Below, in pieces: positions 43,514 through 52,371 of a stretch of 64,000 bases of DNA. This DNA is from Planctomycetes bacterium UBA1146 (GTDB lineage: Bacteria > Planctomycetota > UBA8108 > UBA1146), in NCBI GenBank assembly GCA_002311345.1, contig DCAA01000006.1, positions 1-64,000 on the forward strand, in the 5' to 3' direction. Within the stretch, counting starts at the first letter, position 1. Every line of letters begins with the position of its first letter. The notes under the pieces are model-generated. The model saw only the letters and a program-made list of their open reading frames with translations. It searched no databases and was not told the origin of the DNA. Both the position numbers and the translations under genes were made by a program.

Positions 43514-44307
43514 GATAGACCGCTCTCTTCCTTGTCTGGCTGGTCGGGCTCGAGTTGCTCGCTCGTCTCGCGGCCCAGTGGGCCTTCGACCAGTCCGTGA
43601 ATGAATTGCTGTACTGCTGGATCGCTGGATTCCTGGATCTCATGTGAATTGCCGAGAGCGATCACCTTGCCTGCATGGAGCAAGGCGATGCGGTCGGCGA
43701 CTTCGAAGGCGGAACGCATGTCGTGGGTCACCACCACCTGTGTGATCCCCGTTCCGTGAAGTTTCTGGATGAGGCCATTGATGATGCTCGATGAGATCGG
43801 GTCGAGACCTGAAGTGGGTTCGTCGTGGAGCAAGATCTCCGGATGGCCGATGAGGGCACGGGCCAGTCCAGCGCGTTTTCTCATGCCACCCGAGATCTCG
43901 GAGGGCATTTTGTCACCATGCCCGTCCAGTTCGATTTCCGACAGGACCTCCTCGACTCGCTCCTGGATCTCCTTTTCCTTCATGGAGTGACGCTCACGAA
44001 GAGGAAGTCCGACGTTGTCAGCGATGGAGAGCCAGTTGAGCAGGGCCCCGTCCTGGAACAGATAACCGATCCTGCTGCGAATCTCGAGCAGAGCCGCCTG
44101 ATGGCGAGCCGAGATCTCCTGGCCCAGTACCTCCACCCGGCCTTGATCGGCGGTCATCAGACCGACGATGTGTCTCAGGGTGACGCTCTTTCCGGTGCCG
44201 GAGCGTCCCAGGATGACCAGTGTTTCTCCCTGCTTTACCTCCAGGTCGAGTCCATCGAGGATCGTTCTACCACCGAGTTTCTTGTGGACATTTTCGAGGC
44301 GGATCAT
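43510..44307 (-). CDS. mlaF: MlaF-type ABC transporter ATPase
   Basis: A 265-residue ABC ATPase. The ATG at 44307 overlaps the mlaE stop as ATGA. Walker A is GRSGTGKSV, the Q-loop region YLFQDGALLNWLSIADNVGLPL, the signature SGGMRKRAGLARAL, and Walker B ILLHDEPTSGLDPISS, followed by VVVTHDMRSAFEVADR. The SGGMRKRAGLARA form is typical of the MlaF/MKL subgroup that pairs with MlaE permeases. It should energise lipid movement between the membranes. A longer in-frame start inside mlaE has no support. Confidence 0.95.
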   Translation of the reverse strand: MIRLENVHKKLGGRTILDGLDLEVKQGETLVILGRSGTGKSVTLRHIVGLMTADQGRVEVLGQEISARHQAALLEIRSRIGYLFQDGALLNWLSIADNVGLPLRERHSMKEKEIQERVEEVLSEIELDGHGDKMPSEISGGMRKRAGLARALIGHPEILLHDEPTSGLDPISSSIINGLIQKLHGTGITQVVVTHDMRSAFEVADRIALLHAGKVIALGNSHEIQESSDPAVQQFIHGLVEGPLGRETSEQLEPDQPDKEESGLS

Positions 44308-45116
44308 GACAGAAAACTCCAGGAGATGTAGTAGCCCAGGATGATGACGAGAAGGAATGAGACGACCACTGATCTTCGAGCGGCCTGACCGACACCCGTG
44401 GCTCCGCCTCGGGTGAGGAGACCCTGAGTACAACCAACGGTGGCGATGGTGATGCCGAACACGACCGACTTGAGCATCCCGGTGAACACATCCCGAAATT
44501 CCAGGCTCTCGAGTGCATCGGTGCGATATGCCAGCCACCCGACATCGAACTGGGAATTGGCGACCAGGCTACCTCCGAGGATTCCGATGAATGCCGCGAA
44601 GATGGTCATCACCGGAGTCACGAGAGTGAGAGCCACCATGCGTGGCAGCACCAGAAAGCGAATGGGGGGGATCGACATGATGCGAAGTGCGTCGATCTCC
44701 TCGGAGATCTTCATCGTGCCAATTTCTGCTGCGATTCCACTGCCGAGACTTGCGGTGAGGATGAGAGCGGTCATGAAGGGACCCATCTCGCGTATCATCG
44801 AGACGGCAACGATCGGCCCGATGAGACTTTCCTGCCCCAGCTCCTCCAGCGAATTACCGCCATTGAGCGCCAGGATCATACCGGTGAAGAGGGCGACCAC
44901 GGAGGTGACGAGAAAAGACCCGATGCAGTAGCTGTAGCACAGATCGAGACTGTCACGGATCCGTCGGCGACTGAACAAGAAGGGCGTGTTCAACATCGTC
45001 CGGACGAGGAGGACCAGACCAAATCCGGTGGAATCAGCGCTACGCCGAAGGAAAGACAAGAGGGGAGCGATGTAGCGACCGATGAACACTCCCAGTTTCT
45101 CGACCAAACTTCTCAT
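44304..45116 (-). CDS. mlaE: MlaE-type ABC transporter permease
   Basis: A 270-residue permease with about five or six membrane helices. Family motifs include VALFTGMILALNGGNSLEELG, MIREMGPFMTALILTASLGSGIAAEIGTM, then EIDALRIMSIPPIRFLVLPR and GCTQGLLTRGGATGVGQAA. These match MlaE (DUF140). The ATG at 45116 has GGAG 4 bases upstream; a TTG 15 codons further up is less likely. It is the first of four tightly packed genes (mlaE-mlaF-mlaD-antiporter). An 88-base gap with an ACCTCC/GGAGGT hairpin (45178-45197) separates it from the aromatic-repeat lipoprotein upstream. Confidence 0.95.
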   Translation of the reverse strand: MRSLVEKLGVFIGRYIAPLLSFLRRSADSTGFGLVLLVRTMLNTPFLFSRRRIRDSLDLCYSYCIGSFLVTSVVALFTGMILALNGGNSLEELGQESLIGPIVAVSMIREMGPFMTALILTASLGSGIAAEIGTMKISEEIDALRIMSIPPIRFLVLPRMVALTLVTPVMTIFAAFIGILGGSLVANSQFDVGWLAYRTDALESLEFRDVFTGMLKSVVFGITIATVGCTQGLLTRGGATGVGQAARRSVVVSFLLVIILGYYISWSFLS

Positions 45117-45204
45117 CCTGCTCCATCCCCGCGGCCGTGGTCGGCCGTTCCCCAGTTGCAAGATCTGCGATCAACTTACCTCCGCGAGACGGGAGGTGAT
45201 CTCC

Positions 45205-46518
45205 TCAGAGAGAAATGTACAGGAGACGCCAGCGAGAGTCATCCTGTCGGACGCCTCTCTCTCGTGAGAGAAGTCCACCCAGGACCGAGAAACCACCTTG
45301 TTCGGTGCCGCTTTCGGCGGTCAAGAGCCCCCAGAGAAGTTCCAGACCCCAGTAGTCTTGCTCCTGGCGCCATCGAAGGATTTGCCAGGCGCGCGAATGA
45401 GACCAGGAGATCCCGTCCTGGTCATCGAAGGGGAGGATCGCCGGGGCAGATCCTGTCTTGCGTCCACTGGCATCGGTCTCCCATCGTGCCAGCGGCCACA
45501 GCAGATAATTCGATCTCTTGCCTCGCTCGGGATCCTCATCGGTGATGCTGCGCCAGATAGGAAAGAGACGCCGTACTTCTCGGCGCCGACCCGCCGCCTG
45601 CTGATCTTCCCACTGCCAGATGGGCCACAGGAAGAAGCCACTGCTGAGACCGGGTCGCTCATGTCTTCCCCAGATGGGGTAGAACTCGAGACGAGTCCAT
45701 TCCCCCTTCCGTTTCCCGATGGTCCAGGGCAGCAGTGACCAACTCGATGTCTCGCTCCGAGAATCATGTTCTTCGGTCCATAGCGGGTAGAGGATCGTTC
45801 TTGCGATTCGAGATTTCGATTCGATCTTGCCATAGAAGGGCCACAGCCACCTGGAGATGGTTGGATTGTCCGTATCGAGTTGAGTTCTCGTTTGGTGCCA
45901 GAAGGGCCACAGGATGTAGGTGGATTCGTCACGCAATTTTCCATCGCTGGTGAAACCCCGACTGCGGGAATAAAAGGGAAAGACGCGCAGTCCCTGACGA
46001 AGAGGACCTTCCTCGATTTCGACGAAAGGAAACAGCCAGTAGGTGGAGACCTGGTCTCTGTCGCGCAGTCGTGCCCACAGTGGGAACAGGACGAAGTCGA
46101 TCCGATCCTTTCCCAGGATCCCCTTGATGGTTCCACCGAGCGGGGCAAATGCGAAGTAGTTCCCTTCTTCATCGTCGAATCCCCACAGGAAAAAGGGCAG
46201 CAAGAAGCCATCGATATCCTCGCTCCCATCGGTATGGGTGTAGGCCATCCGGTGGTAGAGGGGGATGAACCAGGTCTCCCGGACCCGCTCCTCGATTCGG
46301 TCGCGAAAGAAGGGGTAGAGCACCCGAATTTCTTCGCTATCGGGCGTCTTGCTATGAGAGAAGAAGGGCCAGAAGTGTTCCGATTCCCGCACGATTCCGC
46401 CAGCAAGTTGTTCGCTGCGTTCGATGTAAAAGGGAGGAAGCCCCCGATCGGCATCGACTGGGGTTACGCATCCTGAGACCAGGGTGCTGCAAAAGATGGT
46501 CGCCAGCAAGATCCTCAT
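45205..46518 (-). CDS. Lipoprotein built of aromatic-Pro-aromatic repeats
   Basis: A 437-residue protein. The ATG at 46518 overlaps the stop of the giant upstream gene as ATGA. Residues 1-17 are a lipoprotein signal ending in VSGC. The rest contains about sixteen copies of a short strand of the form hydrophobic-aromatic-Pro-hydrophobic-aromatic, spaced roughly 20-30 residues. Examples are HFWPFF, VLYPFF, WFIPLY, LLPFF, LFPLW, WLFPF, RVFPFY, ILWPFW, WLWPFY, ILYPLW, FYPIWG, FLWPIW, LFPIW and LLWPLA. Between them lie charged, turn-rich segments. The pattern suggests a closed all-beta repeat fold such as a barrel or propeller with an aromatic ring, possibly in the outer membrane. I know no named family and the function is unknown. 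Confidence 0.75.
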   Translation of the reverse strand: MRILLATIFCSTLVSGCVTPVDADRGLPPFYIERSEQLAGGIVRESEHFWPFFSHSKTPDSEEIRVLYPFFRDRIEERVRETWFIPLYHRMAYTHTDGSEDIDGFLLPFFLWGFDDEEGNYFAFAPLGGTIKGILGKDRIDFVLFPLWARLRDRDQVSTYWLFPFVEIEEGPLRQGLRVFPFYSRSRGFTSDGKLRDESTYILWPFWHQTRTQLDTDNPTISRWLWPFYGKIESKSRIARTILYPLWTEEHDSRSETSSWSLLPWTIGKRKGEWTRLEFYPIWGRHERPGLSSGFFLWPIWQWEDQQAAGRRREVRRLFPIWRSITDEDPERGKRSNYLLWPLARWETDASGRKTGSAPAILPFDDQDGISWSHSRAWQILRWRQEQDYWGLELLWGLLTAESGTEQGGFSVLGGLLSRERGVRQDDSRWRLLYISL

Positions 46519-49500
46519 CGGTCCAACCGGACGGGTAGCATCAGATCGGGGCAGCATCCTTCCCAGATCCGGTCGAGATCCCTGTGCAGAACCATCCCCG
46601 GAGTGAGAGCGAGATACTTGGTCGCGCCGCTGCCTGTATCATCGTCGGTGACGGCGATGCCGATTCTCATACGCATACCTGGCCAGGGTACGAAATCATC
46701 TTCACCTCTCTGTTCAGCGATGCCCTTCCATGGGATTGTCATCTCGTAAACTGCTCCCGTTCCATCGGCTTTGCGAACCACGATGTGTTCCCCTTCTGGT
46801 CCATCTTCATCCTCATCCCTGAAGGGGGGAGGATCTTCTCCTGACTCATCTGTTTCTCCCTCCTCGGGAACCGGCTGAGGCCGCGGAGGTACGAAGGCCA
46901 GGGTCAACACCTGATCATCGCTACGTGGCCGAACCCCTCCATCGCCTTTCGTATCGAGTACAAGGATCAGGCAATCACCGATCCACCTCTTTGCGTCTCG
47001 GTCGTGGCTGGTGGTGTTATCGTCATCGATGTCCACGGCAATATGCAGCCCTTCTTCAGACCAGCCGAGGAAAACTCGACCGGAGAGGTCTGCCCGGTCT
47101 TGCCAGGGGATCCGTGGTTCGCCCGGCCCCTGTAGCCCCCGGATGAAGCGTGGCCTCTCGAGCGGAATGCCACGGGTAGCATTCCACGGCTCATCCAGTG
47201 ATCCGTCGATGATGGGTGCGACCTGCATCCTGGCAATCTGGTGATCCTTTCGTGCCTCCAGGGCTTGTTGTCGCGCTGCTCCTTCGAGCATCCAACTGGC
47301 TGTGGCTCGCTGCAGCGGATCCATGTTCAGATCGAGGATCGTACGCTCGATCAAGTCGATGGCCTTGTGCGACTCCTGCAAGTCGAGCAATCGAACGGCC
47401 TCATCTTTCCAGTTGGTTGACTCTTGCAGGGATTTCCACGCCGTGATCTCTCGCTTACGTGCCGTGACAGAACGGAAACCTGCTGCACCACGGGATGAAA
47501 CGGTGAAAAGCGTATCGCCGACCACTGATGCATGGTGGAGCCGGCCGAGCGGTTTGATGTGGTCCGTCACTTCCTGGATTCCCTGGCGTGAGGTGAGCGG
47601 GGTACCGGTCGATCGATCGAGTATGGTCACCTCGCCCCGAAGTCGATCGGCCACCACGACCCAGTCTCCACGAGGCTGGAGATTCACCGAGTCATAGGCA
47701 GGAGCCAGTTGGTGCGTCCACTCCAGTTCCGCTTCCGGGATCGCCAGTAGAGACAGCCCGAGTGTCGATCTCAGTTTCAGTATGGTCCTCTTCTGGAAAT
47801 CGCCGCACACCAGCAGTAGTTCATCTGCATCGATCTGGAGTGCCGTGATTCGACGACGTTCTTCGGAGAGGTGGCGTTGCCAGCCTACCTTTCCCGTCTT
47901 CATGTCGAGTCCGAGCAGGGTGGGTCGATCCGCCCTCCAGTACAACTCGCATACCAGTTGATCTTCCGAGGGTGAGGGGTGCATTTGCGAGATGATGTGG
48001 GGCAGGTCCGTGGTCCACAGGGTCTCTCCGTCATCGGAGTATCGACTCACGTTACCGCCTTCGAGCGCCACGATGAATCCCCCCGGAACCAACACAGGAG
48101 TCGAAGCGAGAGAAGCTGCTGCCTCCTCCAGTTTCAGCTGCTGGAGAATCTCACCATCCTCCATCGAGCGCAGTTCGACCATGTCAGGGATTGCATACCC
48201 GATGAGCAGTCGTTCATCCCGGATCACCGGGTCATCGAGCAGAGCACCCCTTCGAGGTTGCGTCCACAGTCTCTGGCCGCTTCTGGCATCGAAGGCGATG
48301 ATGCGTTGATCTTCGGTGACGGTGATCAGGGTCCCTGCACCCGCACACGATTGCGCGATACGAATCTCCTGATCCGGAAGATCATCATCGGATCGGATCC
48401 GGTGACTCCAGGCAACAACGCCATCCTCGAGTTGCAATCTCCAGATCTTGGTTCGATCGTGGAAGATCAGACCTGTGTCATCGATGTGAACAGGTGCAGA
48501 AGGAAGATCTCTGCGTGAAAGGATGATGCTTCCTCTGATCTCGATCGGGTCTCGATTCAGATCAGTTCTCCACAACAGAACACCGTCGCGTGAGTCCAAC
48601 AGTTGCGCAGATGAGCTGGTGAGGATCAACACACGCGAGTCATCCTCGAAATGCTCGTTGCCAGAGAGGGGCCAGATCTCACTGGAGCGAGTCTGACCCA
48701 GTTCCAGTCTGCCACTCCAGGCACGATGAAGTGGAAGGCCCGGGTGGTTTCTGCGGACTTCAGGCAGTTTCGTGATTTCGTTGCGCAATTGCTGAAGTCG
48801 TTCCCCGAGGGTGACCGTTCGCTCGATTCCATCGATGATCCGGGTCATGGGACGGTCTCCATCGGATCTATTCAGTTGTTCGATCTGATCGATGGCTTGT
48901 CTCAGGCGTCCCTGTTCACGCAGAACTTCACATCGCCTCAGTTTTCCGATCACGGCCTCGTCGCTATCCGGCTCACGAACGATCAACAGGTCGATCTGGT
49001 GGAGGCAGCGGTCCAGATCCCCGATGCGGTAATAGGCTTCGGCAGCTTCCAGTCGCGCATTTCTTCCGGTAGCGCAGCCAGGTCGCATCAGAGCCAGAGT
49101 TTGCCAGCGAGCAGGTGAAGGAAAGTCTGCCAGTTCTCTGGCCTCAGCGACAGCGCGGACCTCACGCTGGGCAACTCTCTGCGGGCCCCCGGCGGCTCGA
49201 TCCAGTTCTAGTAACAGGTGAGTGAAGGCGGCCTCTGCTGGCACCCAACTGTTGTTTCGAGATTCGACCAGTGTAGTCGCGAGTAGACGGGGCGATTCAT
49301 CCAGCATCCTTGTGCAGATCAGGGTGGCACAGCCCAGTGCTCCGGCACGCAGCGAATGAACCGCACGCTGCCAGCCAGATGCGATTCGATCTGGCGGGTG
49401 CGATTCGGCACCGATGAGAGCGGATTCCAGCAAGAACCTCTCGGTCTCGGGGAGCACCAGATCGGAGCGTTCCAGTCGAAGCTCCACGGTCCGGCGTAGA

Positions 49501-51395
49501 GCTTCCTGCTGGGGCGAGTCGCCGGACAGGTCCAGCGACTGTCGTGGATAGTGTCCCGTTAACACGCTGGTCCAGAGATCGTGTTTCGCCGTCTCGGAAG
49601 GCACCAGGATTCGCACATCGACGCCTGATCTGGTCAGTATTGCCCCGTCGAGAGGCTGCATCTCACGTGAGCTAGCTCCGATCCCCTGGACCGATTGAAG
49701 CACCCCCTCCGGGCTGTACGAAATAATCGCGTCGCCCGAGCTGACCCACCAGCCGCCCCCTGCAGCAGCGATCACGTCTGCGATCTCTCCAGAAAGCGGT
49801 GCGGGCAGTGCACTTCGCCACAGGAATCGCGGTGAATCATCGCTACCACAACTCCAGCAAACTAGTTCTGATCCCTCGATCACCACCAGAGAATCTCCCG
49901 TCGAAGAGAGGCACCATCGACGCGCAGAGCGAGTGGGGATGGTTTCCAGGATCTGGCCATTGCGCGCATCGAGGATGGAGATTCCCGGGGCTCCGGGGGG
50001 CAAGGCGAAGAGCCGGAAACCGCTTCTACGCAGCAACTGGCCACTGGCAGGGTTTTGCATCAAGTGGTTGCGAAGGCCAAAACTGCTCGGACTGTTCAGA
50101 TCCTGCATCCACTCCACCGCGCCATCCGAGGTGCGCAGGCTGATGACGGTTCCACGACCGCTCGACCAGTGGATTCGACCGGTTCCGGCCACCGGAGTTG
50201 CCGGCGAGGACCGCAGTGCCAGCCACGTGGAACCGGTCGTTTCTCCCAGATGGCGAACCCAAAGGACTCTACCCCGCTCGTCGATGTGACTCGCGAAAGC
50301 CTCGACACGATCCCCCTCACTCGCGACCGCCACGACAACGATGCCGCCCGGAACCTTACACGGGGAAGAAAGGGCCCGGATCGCTTGAGGCGTCTCTTCG
50401 GGTCCGAGGATGGCGTCGAGATCGACCTGCCACAGTTGCTGACCGGTAGATCCATCGAGTGCCTCGATGCGGTCGGTGAGGCTCGCGATGATCATCGATC
50501 CACGTCGAACCGGACGAAGGATGGTTCGAGGAAGTGGATTCCTGTGCTGCTGGGGGAGAACCCGTCTCCAGATCTCCTCGGCGCTGGCGAGATCTATCGC
50601 ACGGATCTCACCAGGAAACTGGATCCACACCCGTGAATCATCGGAGACAGCTCCGACACGCCCCTGGGCGAATTGCCACGGGGCCTCGAATCGATCAGAT
50701 TCGCCGAGGCCAGCCTCGCAGTCGATGGGAATCAGCACCTCGTCTTCATCGATGGGGGGGCCGACGGCTGTGGTTGCCATGGAAGACGATTCGACACCGG
50801 GATTCTCGATCCAGCGCAGTTCGACGGATCGTTGCCAGCTGTGGAGATCACCGCGTTCGAGTGCAGATTCTGCCAGAGACCTGGCCAGAGGCGCAGGAAT
50901 TACTCCGATCGGAAGGTCCATCAGCAAGCAGGTACGTCGACGATCCGCACCAGCATCAAGACCCGGCACAGGAGTTTCAGGGATGCGAGGCAAGGTGCGC
51001 AAACGGATCTCGTCGATCACTCGATCCCGAAGCGGCACCTTCAGTTGTGCGACCGTTCCCCGCAGATAGACACCGGCACCGACATGGAGTCCTCCTCCCA
51101 CCGGAGTACTCCCGCCCGGATCCCCGTCGACGAGTCGTTCGGCGAGGGCCGCCAGGGAATCGAGGATTTGTGCCTCGACCCCGGTTTCCAGGCTCTCCTC
51201 GATGCGCCGCACCAGAGGAGTGAGTTCGTTGCTACTGGCCGGGATCCACACCGGATCGGCCGCCCACACCGGTGTGATGGTCAGAGTCATCGATGCGCAA
51301 ACCAGCAGTGCGCAGAGTAGCCTCACGGAGATGCCGCGAGGCAGCAGCGAGAAGATGCTGCGAAGGTGTCGCGAGTTCGGGTCTGACGGTCTCAT
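46515..51395 (-). CDS. Giant secreted protein: two PQQ-like propellers, TPR linker and CBM9-like domain
   Basis: A 1626-residue protein. The ATG at 51395 follows AGGAGG and opens a long signal peptide ending near PVWAA (about 49). Residues about 240-640 hold PQQ-like propeller strands (AIDLASAEEIWRRVL, ALDGSTGQQLWQVDLD, SLRTSDGAVEWMQDL). A helical TPR-like block lies at about 750-920 (RLEAAEAYYRIGDLDRCLHQ). A second propeller spans about 950-1340 (LLDSRDGVLLWRTDLN, AFDARSGQRLWTQPR, GLDMKTGKVGWQRHL). Near 1430-1620 is a CBM9/DOMON-like domain beginning IDGSLDEPWN with RVFLGWSEEGLHIAVDI. It is likely periplasmic or surface-attached and binds rather than catalyses. The stop overlaps the aromatic-repeat lipoprotein start. 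Confidence 0.8.
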   Translation of the reverse strand: MRPSDPNSRHLRSIFSLLPRGISVRLLCALLVCASMTLTITPVWAADPVWIPASSNELTPLVRRIEESLETGVEAQILDSLAALAERLVDGDPGGSTPVGGGLHVGAGVYLRGTVAQLKVPLRDRVIDEIRLRTLPRIPETPVPGLDAGADRRRTCLLMDLPIGVIPAPLARSLAESALERGDLHSWQRSVELRWIENPGVESSSMATTAVGPPIDEDEVLIPIDCEAGLGESDRFEAPWQFAQGRVGAVSDDSRVWIQFPGEIRAIDLASAEEIWRRVLPQQHRNPLPRTILRPVRRGSMIIASLTDRIEALDGSTGQQLWQVDLDAILGPEETPQAIRALSSPCKVPGGIVVVAVASEGDRVEAFASHIDERGRVLWVRHLGETTGSTWLALRSSPATPVAGTGRIHWSSGRGTVISLRTSDGAVEWMQDLNSPSSFGLRNHLMQNPASGQLLRRSGFRLFALPPGAPGISILDARNGQILETIPTRSARRWCLSSTGDSLVVIEGSELVCWSCGSDDSPRFLWRSALPAPLSGEIADVIAAAGGGWWVSSGDAIISYSPEGVLQSVQGIGASSREMQPLDGAILTRSGVDVRILVPSETAKHDLWTSVLTGHYPRQSLDLSGDSPQQEALRRTVELRLERSDLVLPETERFLLESALIGAESHPPDRIASGWQRAVHSLRAGALGCATLICTRMLDESPRLLATTLVESRNNSWVPAEAAFTHLLLELDRAAGGPQRVAQREVRAVAEARELADFPSPARWQTLALMRPGCATGRNARLEAAEAYYRIGDLDRCLHQIDLLIVREPDSDEAVIGKLRRCEVLREQGRLRQAIDQIEQLNRSDGDRPMTRIIDGIERTVTLGERLQQLRNEITKLPEVRRNHPGLPLHRAWSGRLELGQTRSSEIWPLSGNEHFEDDSRVLILTSSSAQLLDSRDGVLLWRTDLNRDPIEIRGSIILSRRDLPSAPVHIDDTGLIFHDRTKIWRLQLEDGVVAWSHRIRSDDDLPDQEIRIAQSCAGAGTLITVTEDQRIIAFDARSGQRLWTQPRRGALLDDPVIRDERLLIGYAIPDMVELRSMEDGEILQQLKLEEAAASLASTPVLVPGGFIVALEGGNVSRYSDDGETLWTTDLPHIISQMHPSPSEDQLVCELYWRADRPTLLGLDMKTGKVGWQRHLSEERRRITALQIDADELLLVCGDFQKRTILKLRSTLGLSLLAIPEAELEWTHQLAPAYDSVNLQPRGDWVVVADRLRGEVTILDRSTGTPLTSRQGIQEVTDHIKPLGRLHHASVVGDTLFTVSSRGAAGFRSVTARKREITAWKSLQESTNWKDEAVRLLDLQESHKAIDLIERTILDLNMDPLQRATASWMLEGAARQQALEARKDHQIARMQVAPIIDGSLDEPWNATRGIPLERPRFIRGLQGPGEPRIPWQDRADLSGRVFLGWSEEGLHIAVDIDDDNTTSHDRDAKRWIGDCLILVLDTKGDGGVRPRSDDQVLTLAFVPPRPQPVPEEGETDESGEDPPPFRDEDEDGPEGEHIVVRKADGTGAVYEMTIPWKGIAEQRGEDDFVPWPGMRMRIGIAVTDDDTGSGATKYLALTPGMVLHRDLDRIWEGCCPDLMLPVRLDR

Positions 51396-51456
51396 CAGAA
51401 GGCCTCCTGGAGTTTCTCCGGGGTCCCTCTGCTTGTAAGAGATGTGTCCCTCTGGC

Positions 51457-52371
51457 TCAACCAGTGGTGGCGGAAGAGCGGCTGCCGATGGAGCCCAGAA
51501 GGGCCGCTGCTGCGTCTGCAACACAGCGCAAGTAGGTCAGTGGGGGCATTCCAGGAATCTCGGCGTGATCGGCATCGATCACGAAGAGGCCTTCTAGTCG
51601 CCCCAGCCAGAAGAGAGGAAGAACCACTGCTGCCTCCTTCTCGGGCAACAGATCGGGAAAATCTGCCTCTCGCCATCGTTCTCCTGGATCGGTGAATCGA
51701 CCCACTGGCAAGGAAAAATGTTCGGCCGGAAGTTGTGTCGAGCTGGAAGAACATGGGATCAGCAGCTGATCCTTGCGCACGAATAGAAGTGCACGGCAGC
51801 CGGTCGGAATGGTAGAGAAGATCAGATCCTGCAGTTGATCCTCCGTGGCGGATGCGATCTTTCGAAGCAATTGATCGACCGGGAATCCAGCTTCGGTGGC
51901 GCGGCGTTCTCTTTGTTGAGCCTCCAACCGGTGCAGGGTTAGTTGCAATTCTCTCTGCAGGTCTCGGTTTGTCTGGCGCAACTTCCGCCGTTCGGCTGCG
52001 CGAAGAAGCACTTCGAGGAGATCCTTCTGCAGGTCCACGATCGGCTTTTCGATGTAGGAGTAGGCTCCCAGCCTCATTGCGGCCAGCGCACTCTCGAGCG
52101 TTGCCGCTCCAGTTGCCATCACAACCTCGACTTCGGGTGCGATCTTCTTGAACTCCCGCAACACGTCGAGTCCGTCGATCCGGGGCATCCTCAGATCTAC
52201 CAGTGCAACATCGGGTTCGCGTTGGTGCAGCATCGCCAGCCCCTCCTCGCCACCGCTTGCCGACCTGACTTGAATTCCTTCCGATTCGAGAAATAGTTGC
52301 ACGCTTTCTCTGACGAAGGGGTCGTCATCGATGATGAGGATTTCCAGTTCTGTGGCCGAGCCTGGGTTCAT
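51457..52371 (-). CDS. Response regulator with GAF-like output region
   Basis: A 304-residue protein. The ATG at 52371 overlaps the histidine kinase stop (ATGA). Residues about 10-130 are a receiver domain: IDDDPF acidic pocket, phospho-acceptor Asp59 in VALVDLRMPRIDG, then VVMATGAATLESAL and YIEKPI. A coiled segment follows (about 135-165, LRQTNRDLQRELQLTLHRLE). The C-terminal 140 residues look like a degenerate GAF domain (GCRALLFVRKDQLLIP, AAVVLPLFWLGRLEGLFVID). No helix-turn-helix, AAA or cyclase domain is present, so signalling may go through protein contacts. The next gene downstream starts 61 bases later on the same strand. Confidence 0.85.
   Translation of the reverse strand: MNPGSATELEILIIDDDPFVRESVQLFLESEGIQVRSASGGEEGLAMLHQREPDVALVDLRMPRIDGLDVLREFKKIAPEVEVVMATGAATLESALAAMRLGAYSYIEKPIVDLQKDLLEVLLRAAERRKLRQTNRDLQRELQLTLHRLEAQQRERRATEAGFPVDQLLRKIASATEDQLQDLIFSTIPTGCRALLFVRKDQLLIPCSSSSTQLPAEHFSLPVGRFTDPGERWREADFPDLLPEKEAAVVLPLFWLGRLEGLFVIDADHAEIPGMPPLTYLRCVADAAAALLGSIGSRSSATTG

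Noticed and set aside
45321..46454. Minus-strand frame of 377 codons overlapping the aromatic-repeat lipoprotein in another frame
   Set aside because: Ser/Arg/Pro-rich, no signal or motif; the lipoprotein frame has a signal peptide and a regular repeat.
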